Assembly: GCA_905233925.1 (NCBI GenBank)
Contig: CAJOFV010000009.1
Coordinates: 1 to 57,816 of the forward strand
Reading direction: 5' to 3'
Length of the DNA stretch: 57,816 bases
Source: Paludibacteraceae bacterium
Lineage (GTDB): Bacteria; Bacteroidota; Bacteroidia; Bacteroidales; Paludibacteraceae
Shown: in pieces, positions 24,782 to 32,645 of the stretch
Numbering within the stretch: the stretch's first letter is position 1
Layout: each line of letters opens with the position of its first letter
Translations under genes and position numbers: made by a program
The notes under the pieces: model-generated
Told to the model about the DNA's origin: nothing
The model's database searches: none
What the model saw: only the letters and a program-made list of their open reading frames with translations

Positions 24782-25603
24782 TTAGAAGAAGTCTTCGTCA
24801 TTACTGTCTTCGGATACGACAATAGCTTTCTCTATGTCTTTCGACAGATACAGGTTTACATGTGATCCTTCTACAATTACCGTGCCAGCAGTCGGTTCCT
24901 GTTTATAAACAACATACAAATCAACCGTTTCGGGCGTCGGCTCCTCATCATATTCATAAATGCCAAGCGTCAGATATTTACTCAACAGCAACGAGCGGGC
25001 TTCCGGCAGCTTCTTGCCACATAGTTGCGGAACGCTCACTTTCTCGGTGCCCTTTCCGCGCCCGACGACCAGCACTACCGAACTGCCCTCATCCAAGCGC
25101 GCACCCGCATCTATGGAACGGCCGTCTTTGCGCACATCCAGTACAAGATCCTTGTACTCCGATGGCTCATAAATATAGTCTTTTACCGTGATTCCAAGTG
25201 ACTTGAGCGTCGCTTCCGCCTGACGATAACTGATATCATGCAAATCCGGCAACGGCACTTGACGAACGGTTTGGGAGTTGATAATCACATAAATCGTCCG
25301 GCCGGGCTTGGAATGGCTTTCGGCAACGGGATTCTGTTCCACAATCGTGCCAAGCGGCACTTTGCGGGAGAAGGTCGAATCTATCACCTCAATGTTCAGC
25401 CCTTCACTCTCCAACGCCATGCGCGCTTCTTCCAGATACATGCCAGTGATGGCAGGCACTTCGATCTCTATGCCGTGCAACGTATAACGCTTGAGCCAAG
25501 ACAACAAAACAATCAATGACACAATGACGACAATGAGTGCCACAAATAGGTTTTTTACCACAAAACCCGCCTTTGTTTCGTTCAAAAAGGTACTAAATTT
25601 CAT
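24782..25603 (-). CDS. Membrane-anchored protein with three PASTA domains
   Basis: 273 residues. A cytoplasmic N-terminus, one TM helix (about 16-36) and three PASTA-like repeats (about 45-112, 115-182, 188-255) on the periplasmic side, each with the DLxxxxxxEAxxxL pattern followed by Q-P/D-G turns. PASTA domains bind peptidoglycan fragments or mediate assembly. No kinase domain is attached, as is usual for the Bacteroidota form encoded before rluD. First gene of the operon leading to porX. Confidence 0.9.
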   Translation of the reverse strand: MKFSTFLNETKAGFVVKNLFVALIVVIVSLIVLLSWLKRYTLHGIEIEVPAITGMYLEEARMALESEGLNIEVIDSTFSRKVPLGTIVEQNPVAESHSKPGRTIYVIINSQTVRQVPLPDLHDISYRQAEATLKSLGITVKDYIYEPSEYKDLVLDVRKDGRSIDAGARLDEGSSVVLVVGRGKGTEKVSVPQLCGKKLPEARSLLLSKYLTLGIYEYDEEPTPETVDLYVVYKQEPTAGTVIVEGSHVNLYLSKDIEKAIVVSEDSNDEDFF

Positions 25604-25622
25604 AAAAATTCAAAAATATTGC

Positions 25623-25655
25623 GCAAAATTACTACTTTTTTTTGACATTCACAAA
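25623..25655 (-). promoter_or_regulatory. Promoter of the PASTA-rluD-porX operon (interlocked)
   Basis: Minus-strand TTTG (25655-25652), 20 bases, TAATTTTGC (25631-25623). It overlaps the opposite lipoprotein promoter. Confidence 0.82.
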
Positions 25656-25672
25656 AAATGTATTAACTTTGC
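25641..25672 (+). promoter_or_regulatory. Promoter of the small lipoprotein (interlocked)
   Basis: TTTG at 25641-25644, 19 bases, TAACTTTGC at 25664-25672. Confidence 0.82.
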
Positions 25673-25758
25673 AGCCGTTTTTCGGAATAATCGCGCCCTT
25701 GTGGTATGAAAATACACCGGAAAACTAACATTTATCAATATTTTAAAGCTTTAAAAGT

Positions 25759-25956
25759 ATGAAGAAAGTATTATTCATTGCTGCCATTGCTCTTTGCGCA
25801 ATGGGTTGCTGCAAGAAAGCTGACAACAAGTGCTGCGAGGCTCAAGAAGAGGCTCCTGCTGTTGAGGTAGTTGCTGAAGAGGCTGCTCCCGCAGAGGAAG
25901 CTGCTGTTGAAGAGGCTCCCGCAGAGGCTCCTGTTGAGGCTCCGGCTGCTGAGTAA
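25759..25956 (+). CDS. Small Ala/Glu-rich lipoprotein
   Basis: 65 residues. The signal peptide ends in AMGC with the lipidation cysteine at 17. Four Cys occur in the first third (GCCKK, KCC), then an Ala/Glu/Pro/Val repeat (AEEAAPAEE type) runs to the end. It has its own strong promoter and a clear terminator, so it is a stand-alone, probably abundant, surface or periplasmic lipoprotein. Function unknown. The acidic tail could be a spacer or metal-binding segment. Confidence 0.8.
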   Translation: MKKVLFIAAIALCAMGCCKKADNKCCEAQEEAPAVEVVAEEAAPAEEAAVEEAPAEAPVEAPAAE

Positions 25957-25981
25957 AAACAGCATCGTCATTCAATGACGC

Positions 25982-26011
25982 GGAGAGACGCCAAGCGCCT
26001 CTCCTTTTTTT
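25982..26011 (+). terminator. Terminator of the small lipoprotein
   Basis: GGAGAG-A-CGC, loop CAA, GCG-C-CTCTCC (one mismatch), followed by seven T. Confidence 0.93.
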
Positions 26012-26042
26012 GTTTTGTGCTTCGTCGATGCAAATCCGTCAG

Positions 26043-27191
26043 TTAGAGTTCTACAGCATCATTCGGACCAAACGGCGGGAAGACCAGCGTTGCTTTGCCG
26101 GTTTGGGGATTAACCAATGGATATTCCAACGCCTGCTCCTCAAGCGGGATATCATACGTCAAATGTCCATTTTCATCCGATTTCACCGGATGTCCCGCCA
26201 ATTGCAAATCCGTATTCGGCAGTAGTTTGCCATTCTGCAAAACAGACAATGTGACATGTCCATATACACTCGCGTCACGGGCTATCGGCAACTGAATATC
26301 CTCCGTCAAAACAAGCATCGTGTCCGTCGGCAACCAATCAGGGGCAGTTACGGTCAAACGCACCGTTTTACCTTTCATGCGTGCGGGCAAGTTGCGAAAA
26401 TCGCCGATTTCATCGATACTCTTGAGCGTGTAAGTCTTTGTTTCATTACCCAAAGAAAGCGTCACTACCGCATCATAAAGACTATCTGACAAATTCGCAT
26501 TATGGACGCTGCTCTCATACAAGTGCACCTGCGACGTAAACGGCTGGTTAAAGAACCACATCATTGCCATCGCACAAACGAAAAGCACACTAAACAAAAT
26601 CGATACCACCACACGCGTGATGATTCGGCGGCGCTGACGGTTCCAAAGCTGGTCGTAATTGACATCCAACATACGGCTGACTATCTGGATAACCGCACGT
26701 TCGCGTTTCATATACGCGCTGCCACGGCCTTCTTCGTGGATATTCACGCCAAGTATCTCACGATCTTCCGCGATATTGTCCGAATGGGGGAAGTGCTTGA
26801 TAAGAGACGGGTTGTAGCATTCCGTGGCAGGATCACCCGAATATGGTCTGCCCTCCACAATAACCGGAATGATTCTGTCGCGACGACCGAGTTCGACGAA
26901 CGTGTCAATCTCATTTCCTACCCACGGCGACTGCGCCGAACGCGGCGTACAGATAACAAGCAGATACTTCGACTGCTCCAGTTTGTTGCGCAACTCCGTC
27001 TTCAACTCATTAGGCTGGATATCCGTATGGTAACGGAAACACGGACGCAATTTCTTCTTGGGAAGCGTCTGGTTCATCTTCTGAATAGTCGTCGGTAGCC
27101 GGTAGGACTCTATTTTGTCTTGCAGCCACTTGGCATACTTTTCGTCACAGCTGCGGTAGCTGACAAACGCGTAATATTTGTATTCTTCCAT
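26043..27191 (-). CDS. Membrane-anchored TIR-domain protein
   Basis: 382 residues. The TIR domain (about 1-180) has box 1 YYAFVSYRS, the RPCFRYHTD segment, YLLVICTPRSAQSPW and a glutamate (E94 in SPWVGNEI) at the position used by NAD-cleaving TIR enzymes. One TM helix (about 191-214) leads to a periplasmic region of about 168 residues rich in beta strands. Bacterial TIR domains often cleave NAD or make NAD-derived signals in antiphage defence; activity here is inferred, not shown. Last gene of the ychF operon, 11 bases after the channel-like gene. The outward-facing domain is unusual for a defence effector and could be a sensor. Confidence 0.85.
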   Translation of the reverse strand: MEEYKYYAFVSYRSCDEKYAKWLQDKIESYRLPTTIQKMNQTLPKKKLRPCFRYHTDIQPNELKTELRNKLEQSKYLLVICTPRSAQSPWVGNEIDTFVELGRRDRIIPVIVEGRPYSGDPATECYNPSLIKHFPHSDNIAEDREILGVNIHEEGRGSAYMKRERAVIQIVSRMLDVNYDQLWNRQRRRIITRVVVSILFSVLFVCAMAMMWFFNQPFTSQVHLYESSVHNANLSDSLYDAVVTLSLGNETKTYTLKSIDEIGDFRNLPARMKGKTVRLTVTAPDWLPTDTMLVLTEDIQLPIARDASVYGHVTLSVLQNGKLLPNTDLQLAGHPVKSDENGHLTYDIPLEEQALEYPLVNPQTGKATLVFPPFGPNDAVEL

Positions 27192-27202
27192 AATGGTGAA
27201 AT

Positions 27203-29050
27203 TTACAGGTTCTTCATTTTATTACTCAAGTACTCTGTCATAACCTCGTCCTTGTGCACGCTCTCGGCAGTCAGTTCCTCGAACGGTTGGATATTCGGGT
27301 GCATGAAGTACGGATCACATTCGTTCATTAACTGTTGCCGCTCCGGTTCGGGCGTATGTTCGATACGGATACGTTCCGCCTTGTCCATTGCCTTGTAGCC
27401 CAACAGCAGCCGCTCCGTCATCCAGCGCTGATGCTCCAGACGGGCATAATATTGCTTGTCCGTATGGCGCAGAACCGCGTAACAGTAGTTGGCGCTGTAC
27501 ATGTTCGAGAACTGCAACGTCAACTTCAAATCGTGCCAATGCTTACGCTTGCGTTGCGGATTGAGTTTGGCGGCATTGTCCTCATATGCTTCGTTCGCCT
27601 CAACCGCCCAGCGCATGCGGCGGCGGAAAATCTTGTCATAGCAGTCCTGGCGCATGCCGAACGGATAAAGGTTCTTATAGCGGGTAAACTCTTTCGTCCA
27701 TTCCGCCAAAGCATCGTTCGTTGGCTGATAGACAAGCAGCGGTATCTGTTGCGTCATCACCTCGTCCGGCGCATATAATGCCGTTGCCAGATTCGCCTTT
27801 ATATCGGGCAGGCAGTAGGCTATGGTAAGCATCTGCTGTTTGTCCTTGCTCCAACGCACAAGCATCTCACGCACGGCAGGAGACTCCACTCCGGCAGACA
27901 CAAACTCCCATTCGATATCCAGGAAATCAAAGTCCGGCCCGGGAATATACTCTTCTGTATGCAGTTTTACCTCTGCGCCTGACCGCTCCTGCCATATATA
28001 ACGCTGCCGCGAAAGACGGAAGAGTGAATCGTAGTGGCCACGCAGGAAATCACGGTGCTGTTCGATGTTATTGTCTATAAACGTGATGCGCGTGCGCCGC
28101 TGCTTGGTCAGGAAATTCGGATAATGGGCAATATGCGCTGCCGTAATCGCCAGTGCATACGCCATCTGCGTAGCGCCAACCAGCACAAGATGAACATATT
28201 CGTCATCATGGGCGGAGATGCTGTCTTTACGGTAGAGTTTCGGGAATCCGTCCTGATTGACCAGCATACGTTGCGCCCAACCTTCCAATGCGTTTGTGAC
28301 TGTCAGGTGGAATGTCGGCGGCAGCGGCTCTGTCTGCAACTGCATGATTCGCAGCGTGGAAAGGTGGTCGCATACCATAAAACACTCCGTTGGCGTTTCC
28401 AACCCTTTCAGTTCGCGCAGACACAATGTATTCTTCGTATCATGATCCGGCTCATCCGGCTCGCCGAGAATATAAACGCGCCGCGCGGTTTGCGCCCAAA
28501 CGGACAACAGTTGCTCCCGTTGCGTGCGGTCGCCGTATAGTACAACCAGACGCTTGCAGATGGCTTTATCATGTATCTCCGCCAGCAGGCGTTTGCGGAT
28601 TTCCGCGGCATCCTGGGTCGTAAGTACCACCACCGCTTTCGGCAATGCTTCGTCCGTATGGAACTGCCCTTCTATCGTGTCCTTAATCATTTCGTCTGCG
28701 CCGAGAAACAGCAGATGGTCTTTGAACTTGTATCTCACCAGTCCGCGCGTGAAGTCGTCCACGCGGTTCTCAACGATATTGCTCAAAATGGAAATGAGCA
28801 TACTGCTCACCAAAACCAACCCGAACAGGTTCACAATGACTTGGAATGCGAAATGGGTTTCCTCGCGGAACTCGCCCGGGGAGAGCAGCAGTGCAAGGAG
28901 GCTGTATATGTTCAGCGGCTCCTCCAACAGAGCGTTAATCGCAAAGAACAAACCGAACAACACCGCCACAACCAGTGCCAGCCACAGAATCTGCGTCCCT
29001 TTGCCGGCACTTAGCACATGGTCTATCCGATAGCGTAAATTGTGTATCAT
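27203..29050 (-). CDS. Two-TM Rossmann (RCK-like) membrane protein with C-terminal RyR-like domain
   Basis: 615 residues. TM1 (about 21-42), a short loop and TM2 (about 68-92) are followed by two Rossmann-like units, LLFLGADEM with KAVVVLTT and LVVLYGD (about 110-250), then HLVLVGATQMAYALA (from about 285). The end (about 535-605) has HQRWMTERLLLGYKA, HPNIQPFEEL and KDEVMTEYL, the pattern of bacterial RyR domains. The build resembles CASTOR/POLLUX- or Kch-type channels. No GYG filter is visible, so ion selectivity is open. RyR domains occur in nucleotide-signalling conflict systems. It is 13 bases after the antiporter and 11 before the TIR gene. Confidence 0.75.
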   Translation of the reverse strand: MIHNLRYRIDHVLSAGKGTQILWLALVVAVLFGLFFAINALLEEPLNIYSLLALLLSPGEFREETHFAFQVIVNLFGLVLVSSMLISILSNIVENRVDDFTRGLVRYKFKDHLLFLGADEMIKDTIEGQFHTDEALPKAVVVLTTQDAAEIRKRLLAEIHDKAICKRLVVLYGDRTQREQLLSVWAQTARRVYILGEPDEPDHDTKNTLCLRELKGLETPTECFMVCDHLSTLRIMQLQTEPLPPTFHLTVTNALEGWAQRMLVNQDGFPKLYRKDSISAHDDEYVHLVLVGATQMAYALAITAAHIAHYPNFLTKQRRTRITFIDNNIEQHRDFLRGHYDSLFRLSRQRYIWQERSGAEVKLHTEEYIPGPDFDFLDIEWEFVSAGVESPAVREMLVRWSKDKQQMLTIAYCLPDIKANLATALYAPDEVMTQQIPLLVYQPTNDALAEWTKEFTRYKNLYPFGMRQDCYDKIFRRRMRWAVEANEAYEDNAAKLNPQRKRKHWHDLKLTLQFSNMYSANYCYAVLRHTDKQYYARLEHQRWMTERLLLGYKAMDKAERIRIEHTPEPERQQLMNECDPYFMHPNIQPFEELTAESVHKDEVMTEYLSNKMKNL

Positions 29051-29063
29051 AATTTTCTATAAC

Positions 29064-30086
29064 TTATAGGCACATCAGGCGATAGGTCAGATATATGGCA
29101 TAAACCGATACCAGCAATGCGCCGTGCCAGCGCTTGATTTCATGATTCCTGGTGAAAGAGACGAACATCCATACCATCAGCGAGGCAAGAAATACCATCG
29201 CAGCATCCAGCCAAAGTCCCGGATAGGCCGGCAGCGGATGAATCACCGCACCTACTCCCAATATGAAGAACACATTGAAGATATTGCTGCCTATCACATT
29301 GCCCAATGCCAGGTCGCAGTTATGTTTGAAAGCCGCCACACAACTGGTCGCCAGTTCCGGCAACGACGTGCCAAGCGCTACTACCGTCAGACCTATCACC
29401 GCATCGCTCACGCCCAATGTTCGCGCTACACCCGTCGCACCACGTACCACCAGCTCGCCGCCCAGAACAAGACCAAACAAACCAAACAGAATCAGCAACA
29501 ACATCTTCCACGCCAGCAAGGGCTTGATTTCGCCGGTTTCATCGGGATTGCGCTGCGCGATATGAACGCTGTGCCCCATAAAAGAACAGAACACTAACAG
29601 CAGAATTATACCGCCCCAAACCGTAATCGCACCATGGTCCAAACTGAATGAACCGAAGTCGTGCCCTGACCAACACTCCGGCGGCGTATAGGTCGCGAAG
29701 AAAAGCACCAATAATCCGGCCAATACACTAACCGGAATATCGAATGTACGGCAGGATTTCTGCGAATTCACCGGATAAATCAGCGCGGTAAAACCAAGGA
29801 TAATGAACGTATTGATTGCGTTGGAACCGAGAATATTCGTAATGGCTATCTCCGTGTTTTTTTCTATTGCCGCAATCGTACTGACTATAAATTCCGGCAT
29901 AGACGTTCCGAATGCCACAACTGTCAGACCGATTACCAGCGAACTCACACCAAAACGGTGTGCAAGTGCACTTGCACCGTCCACAAGCCAATCCGCGCCG
30001 TATATAAGCAGCACGAAACCGGCAATAATGGCAAGCGCCATCGTCCACGGATTCAGAACAATCAGTTGCTCAAACGCATCAATCAT
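29064..30086 (-). CDS. Calcium/sodium antiporter (CaCA family, YrbG-like)
   Basis: 340 residues, ten TM helices in two inverted halves. The alpha repeats are seen twice: GTSMPEFIVS with NILGSNAINTF, and GTSLPELATS with NVIGSNIFNVF. An acidic/polar loop in the middle separates the halves. Family members exchange Ca2+ or K+ for Na+ across the inner membrane. It lies 5 bases after ychF and 13 before the channel-like gene, so all are probably one mRNA. Confidence 0.93.
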   Translation of the reverse strand: MIDAFEQLIVLNPWTMALAIIAGFVLLIYGADWLVDGASALAHRFGVSSLVIGLTVVAFGTSMPEFIVSTIAAIEKNTEIAITNILGSNAINTFIILGFTALIYPVNSQKSCRTFDIPVSVLAGLLVLFFATYTPPECWSGHDFGSFSLDHGAITVWGGIILLLVFCSFMGHSVHIAQRNPDETGEIKPLLAWKMLLLILFGLFGLVLGGELVVRGATGVARTLGVSDAVIGLTVVALGTSLPELATSCVAAFKHNCDLALGNVIGSNIFNVFFILGVGAVIHPLPAYPGLWLDAAMVFLASLMVWMFVSFTRNHEIKRWHGALLVSVYAIYLTYRLMCL

Positions 30087-30091
30087 AACCC

Positions 30092-31198
30092 TTATACGTT
30101 AAACAGGAAGTGCATGATATCGCCGTCCTGCACCAAATAATCCTTGCCTTCTATCGCCAACTTGCCCGCCGCGCGGCATGCTGCCTCGCCGCCAAGTGTT
30201 ATGTAATCGTTGTATTTGATGACCTCCGCACGGATGAAACCGCGCTCGAAGTCCGTATGAATGACACCGGCGCATTGCGGTGCTTTCGAACCCGCTTTGA
30301 ACGTCCATGCTCGCACTTCGTCCGAACCAGCGGTTAGGAACGTACGCAACTCCAACAACGCATACGCCGCCTTGATAAGTCTGTTCACGCCGGACTCTTT
30401 TAGCCCGATTTCATCGAGGAACATCTGCCGTTCCTCATATGTCTCCAACTCCGCTATCTCGCTTTCTATCTTCGCCGCCACAACCAGCACTTGTGCGTTT
30501 TCGTCCTTTACCGCCTCACGCACTTGCTCCACATATTTGTTACCGGTTACGGCGGATGCCTCATCCACGTTGCACACGTACATTACCGGCTTGTTCGTCA
30601 ACAGGAACATCTCTCTTGCCACCGCTTCCTCATCCTTGTTCGCCAGTTCCACCGTGCGCGCGGACTTGCCTTGCGACAACGCTTCGCGGTACTTCAGCAG
30701 CACTTCCAACGCCAACTTCGCTTGTTTGTCGCCGCCGGCTTTTGCCTGTTTCTCGGTCTTGGCAATGCGGGACTCCACGGTTTCAAGATCCTTCAGTTGC
30801 AACTCCGCATCAATGATTTCCTTATCGCGCACAGGATTCACCGTGCCATCCACATGCACTACGTTCTCATCGTCAAAGCAACGCAGCACATGGATTATCG
30901 CGTCCGTCTCGCGGATGTTCGCGAGGAACTTGTTGCCGAGCCCTTCACCCTTGCTCGCGCCTTTTACCAAACCGGCAATATCCACGATTTCAACGGTTGT
31001 CGGAATGACTCCGCGTTCGGGTTTGCACAATTCGCCCAGTTTGATAAGGCGCTCGTCAGGCACCGTGATGACGCCCACATTCGGCTCTATTGTACAAAAC
31101 GGAAAGTTCGCCGATTGCGCTTTCGCATTGGAAAGACAGTTAAACAATGTTGATTTGCCGACATTGGGCAATCCTACTATTCCACACTGCAAAGACAT
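30092..31198 (-). CDS. ychF: Ribosome-binding ATPase YchF
   Basis: 368 residues. Obg-family NTPase with GLPNVGKSTLFN at the N-terminus, a coiled-coil insertion and a C-terminal TGS domain (FKAGSKAPQCAGVIHTDFE). YchF prefers ATP and is linked to redox and translation control. First gene of the operon containing the antiporter, channel-like and TIR genes. Confidence 0.97.
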   Translation of the reverse strand: MSLQCGIVGLPNVGKSTLFNCLSNAKAQSANFPFCTIEPNVGVITVPDERLIKLGELCKPERGVIPTTVEIVDIAGLVKGASKGEGLGNKFLANIRETDAIIHVLRCFDDENVVHVDGTVNPVRDKEIIDAELQLKDLETVESRIAKTEKQAKAGGDKQAKLALEVLLKYREALSQGKSARTVELANKDEEAVAREMFLLTNKPVMYVCNVDEASAVTGNKYVEQVREAVKDENAQVLVVAAKIESEIAELETYEERQMFLDEIGLKESGVNRLIKAAYALLELRTFLTAGSDEVRAWTFKAGSKAPQCAGVIHTDFERGFIRAEVIKYNDYITLGGEAACRAAGKLAIEGKDYLVQDGDIMHFLFNV

Positions 31199-31252
31199 GG
31201 TTATTTATGATTTAATAATTTACAATTTTACGGCTTGTTACACAATTAGCCT

Positions 31253-31285
31253 GCAAAAGTACACAAAAAATTTGACCCGTGCAAA
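31253..31285 (-). promoter_or_regulatory. Promoter of the ychF-antiporter-channel-TIR operon
   Basis: Minus-strand TTTG (31285-31282), exactly 20 bases, TACTTTTGC (31261-31253). No other promoter of this form is visible in the short gaps inside the operon. Confidence 0.88.
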
Positions 31286-31295
31286 TTTTTTTTGA

Positions 31296-31341
31296 TGTTT
31301 AATGAATTAATGAGTGAATGTTTAAGGAATTAATGAGTGAA
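31296..31341. repeat. Two tandem 23-bp units containing GAATTAATGAGTGAA
   Basis: TGTTTAATGAATTAATGAGTGAA is repeated once with one change (TGTTTAAGG). Its inner part GGAATTAATGAGTGAAAG is found in reverse complement at about 57009-57026. Confidence 0.93.
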
Positions 31342-31374
31342 AGAGAATTACATTATGCGGCGGATTTCAAAAAA

Positions 31375-31398
31375 GGACCGGGCCTGAATGCCCGGTCC
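31375..31398 (-). terminator. Terminator for the minus-strand remnant
   Basis: GGACCGGGC, loop CTGAAT, GCCCGGTCC: a perfect 9-bp stem. The A-run on its left (plus strand) becomes a T-run on the minus strand, so it ends transcription coming from 31430. Confidence 0.9.
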
Positions 31399-31429
31399 CA
31401 ATTGAAATATACATCTGAATAAGGCTATT

Positions 31430-31600
31430 TTACTTTACTTCCTGCCCTTGTACGGTGTAGGTTTTTCCGTCACGAAGGATGTAGAGTATACCGTTGATGA
31501 AGCGCTTCTTGACACCGCTGTTATTGTCAAGTGGCGTGAGGAGTACAGGAGATTTTAATGAGCCGAAATGCGCATCGGGAACATAGGAAATCCTATCCTC
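31430..31600 (-). pseudogene. Remnant of a secreted protein: C-terminal tail only
   Basis: The minus-strand frame ends in KRFINGILYILRDGKTYTVQG, a tail resembling the C-terminal sorting tails of large secreted proteins of Bacteroidales. The open frame extends to 31720, but the region above about 31617 holds a canonical promoter, and no in-frame start codon lies between it and the tail. I read it as the 3' end of a deleted gene brought next to a live promoter. The reading frame just before the tail (DNNSGVKK) is also typical of such proteins. Confidence 0.6.
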
Positions 31601-31618
31601 TATTCCTCCCTGAAGTGC

Positions 31619-31651
31619 GCAAAGGTACAACTTTTTTCTGACATCTACAAA
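31619..31651 (-). promoter_or_regulatory. Canonical promoter facing the gene remnant
   Basis: Minus-strand TTTG (31651-31648), 20 bases, TACCTTTGC (31627-31619). A transcript of about 240 bases would run to the terminator at 31375 with little coding capacity, so a small RNA is possible. Confidence 0.78.
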
Positions 31652-31775
31652 TTTATTTGCACTTTGCAAAAAGATTTCGCAAATATTCATCTTTTTCTCA
31701 TACATCAGACATGCTCCCACTTAATCCTTTTTCCAATCATCACACCATCACCCCATCACACCGTCTTAGCCTGTA

Positions 31776-31884
31776 TCTTTTTTCATCCCAAACCATCTCA
31801 CATACTGCAAAATTAATACAGGCTCCCTGTGGCCTGTATCTTTTTTAATGCCACCTCCCTTAGCCTGTATTATTTTTTTTCATA
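31776..31884. repeat. Three copies of GCCTGTATCTTTTTT with a hairpin
   Basis: Copies start near 31779, 31832 and 31863, and the flanks TTAG and CAT are also shared by two of them. ATACAGGC (31816-31823) and GCCTGTAT (31832-31839) form a hairpin followed by CTTTTTT, a perfect plus-strand terminator shape with no plus-strand gene before it. AGCCTGTATT recurs at 57031, next to the 11-bp repeats. Confidence 0.82.
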
Positions 31885-31888
31885 AACC

Positions 31889-31921
31889 CTTGCACATGTC
31901 AATAATTTTTACTACTTTTGC
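31889..31921 (+). promoter_or_regulatory. Promoter of the cupin-winged-helix gene
   Basis: CTTG at 31889-31892, 20 bases, TACTTTTGC at 31913-31921. Confidence 0.8.
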
Positions 31922-31948
31922 AGCCGCAATCTAACACAACACACCATT

Positions 31949-32620
31949 ATGGCGATCAAGACTACAGAATTGATTCGCACTTCGCAGAGTTGGGATGGCA
32001 CCATCCTGCCGGATTTTCCGAATGGCACACCGGAACTGCGCGTTATTCGTTTGGACTTTCCCGTCGGTGCAAAGACCGGATGGCATCATCATACCGTCGT
32101 GAACTATGGAATCGTCCAACAAGGCGAGTTAACCATCGTCTGTCAAGACGGTTCAGAGAAGACTTTCCGCGAAGGTGAACCTCTGATCGAGGTCATCGGC
32201 ACGATTCACCGCGGCGAGAATCGTGGTAACAAGCCCGCCATCCTCAACATGTTCTACTTCTCCTCTCCCGGTCAAGAGATAACCATACAGCATCCGGAAA
32301 TGGAGCACAAGGAGAAATCGACCATTCAGTCTACGATTGCCAAAGAACTACCGAAAGCAACAAACAAGGAAGACGCACGTATACAGAAACTGGTGCTTGC
32401 TATAGGAAAACAAACACTTCCGCGCAGACAGATTATTGCAGATCTGGGACTGCGTCAAAAGAGTCGCAAAGTCTTCATAGACAATTACTTCAAACCGACG
32501 CAGGCAAAAGGGTATATTACTTTTGCCTACCCTGCACATCCCAGTTTACCCGAACAAGCCTATCGGCTGACAGCCAAAGGTTTTGAACTTTATGCCCAAC
32601 TTACCAACAATCCGGGGTAG
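31949..32620 (+). CDS. Cupin domain fused to a C-terminal winged helix
   Basis: 223 residues. Cupin (about 30-112): WHHHTVVNYGIVQQGEL holds the metal-binding histidines, and the second cupin motif with IGTIHRGENRG is present. A linker follows (about 113-150). The C-terminus (about 155-220) has ADLGLRQKSRKVFIDNYFKP, GYITFAYP and YRLTAKGFE, close to the winged helix found at the end of Fic and RecG-like regulators. It is probably a ligand-sensing transcription regulator. No operon partner: it has its own promoter and is convergent with the next gene. Confidence 0.75.
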   Translation: MAIKTTELIRTSQSWDGTILPDFPNGTPELRVIRLDFPVGAKTGWHHHTVVNYGIVQQGELTIVCQDGSEKTFREGEPLIEVIGTIHRGENRGNKPAILNMFYFSSPGQEITIQHPEMEHKEKSTIQSTIAKELPKATNKEDARIQKLVLAIGKQTLPRRQIIADLGLRQKSRKVFIDNYFKPTQAKGYITFAYPAHPSLPEQAYRLTAKGFELYAQLTNNPG

Positions 32621-32645
32621 AGGTTTTGTCTTATTTTTTACATAT

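Noticed and set aside
25771..25975. Antisense ORFs opposite the small lipoprotein
   Set aside because: They are low-complexity Leu/Ser or Gln/Pro readings produced by the GCT/GAG repeats of the real gene.
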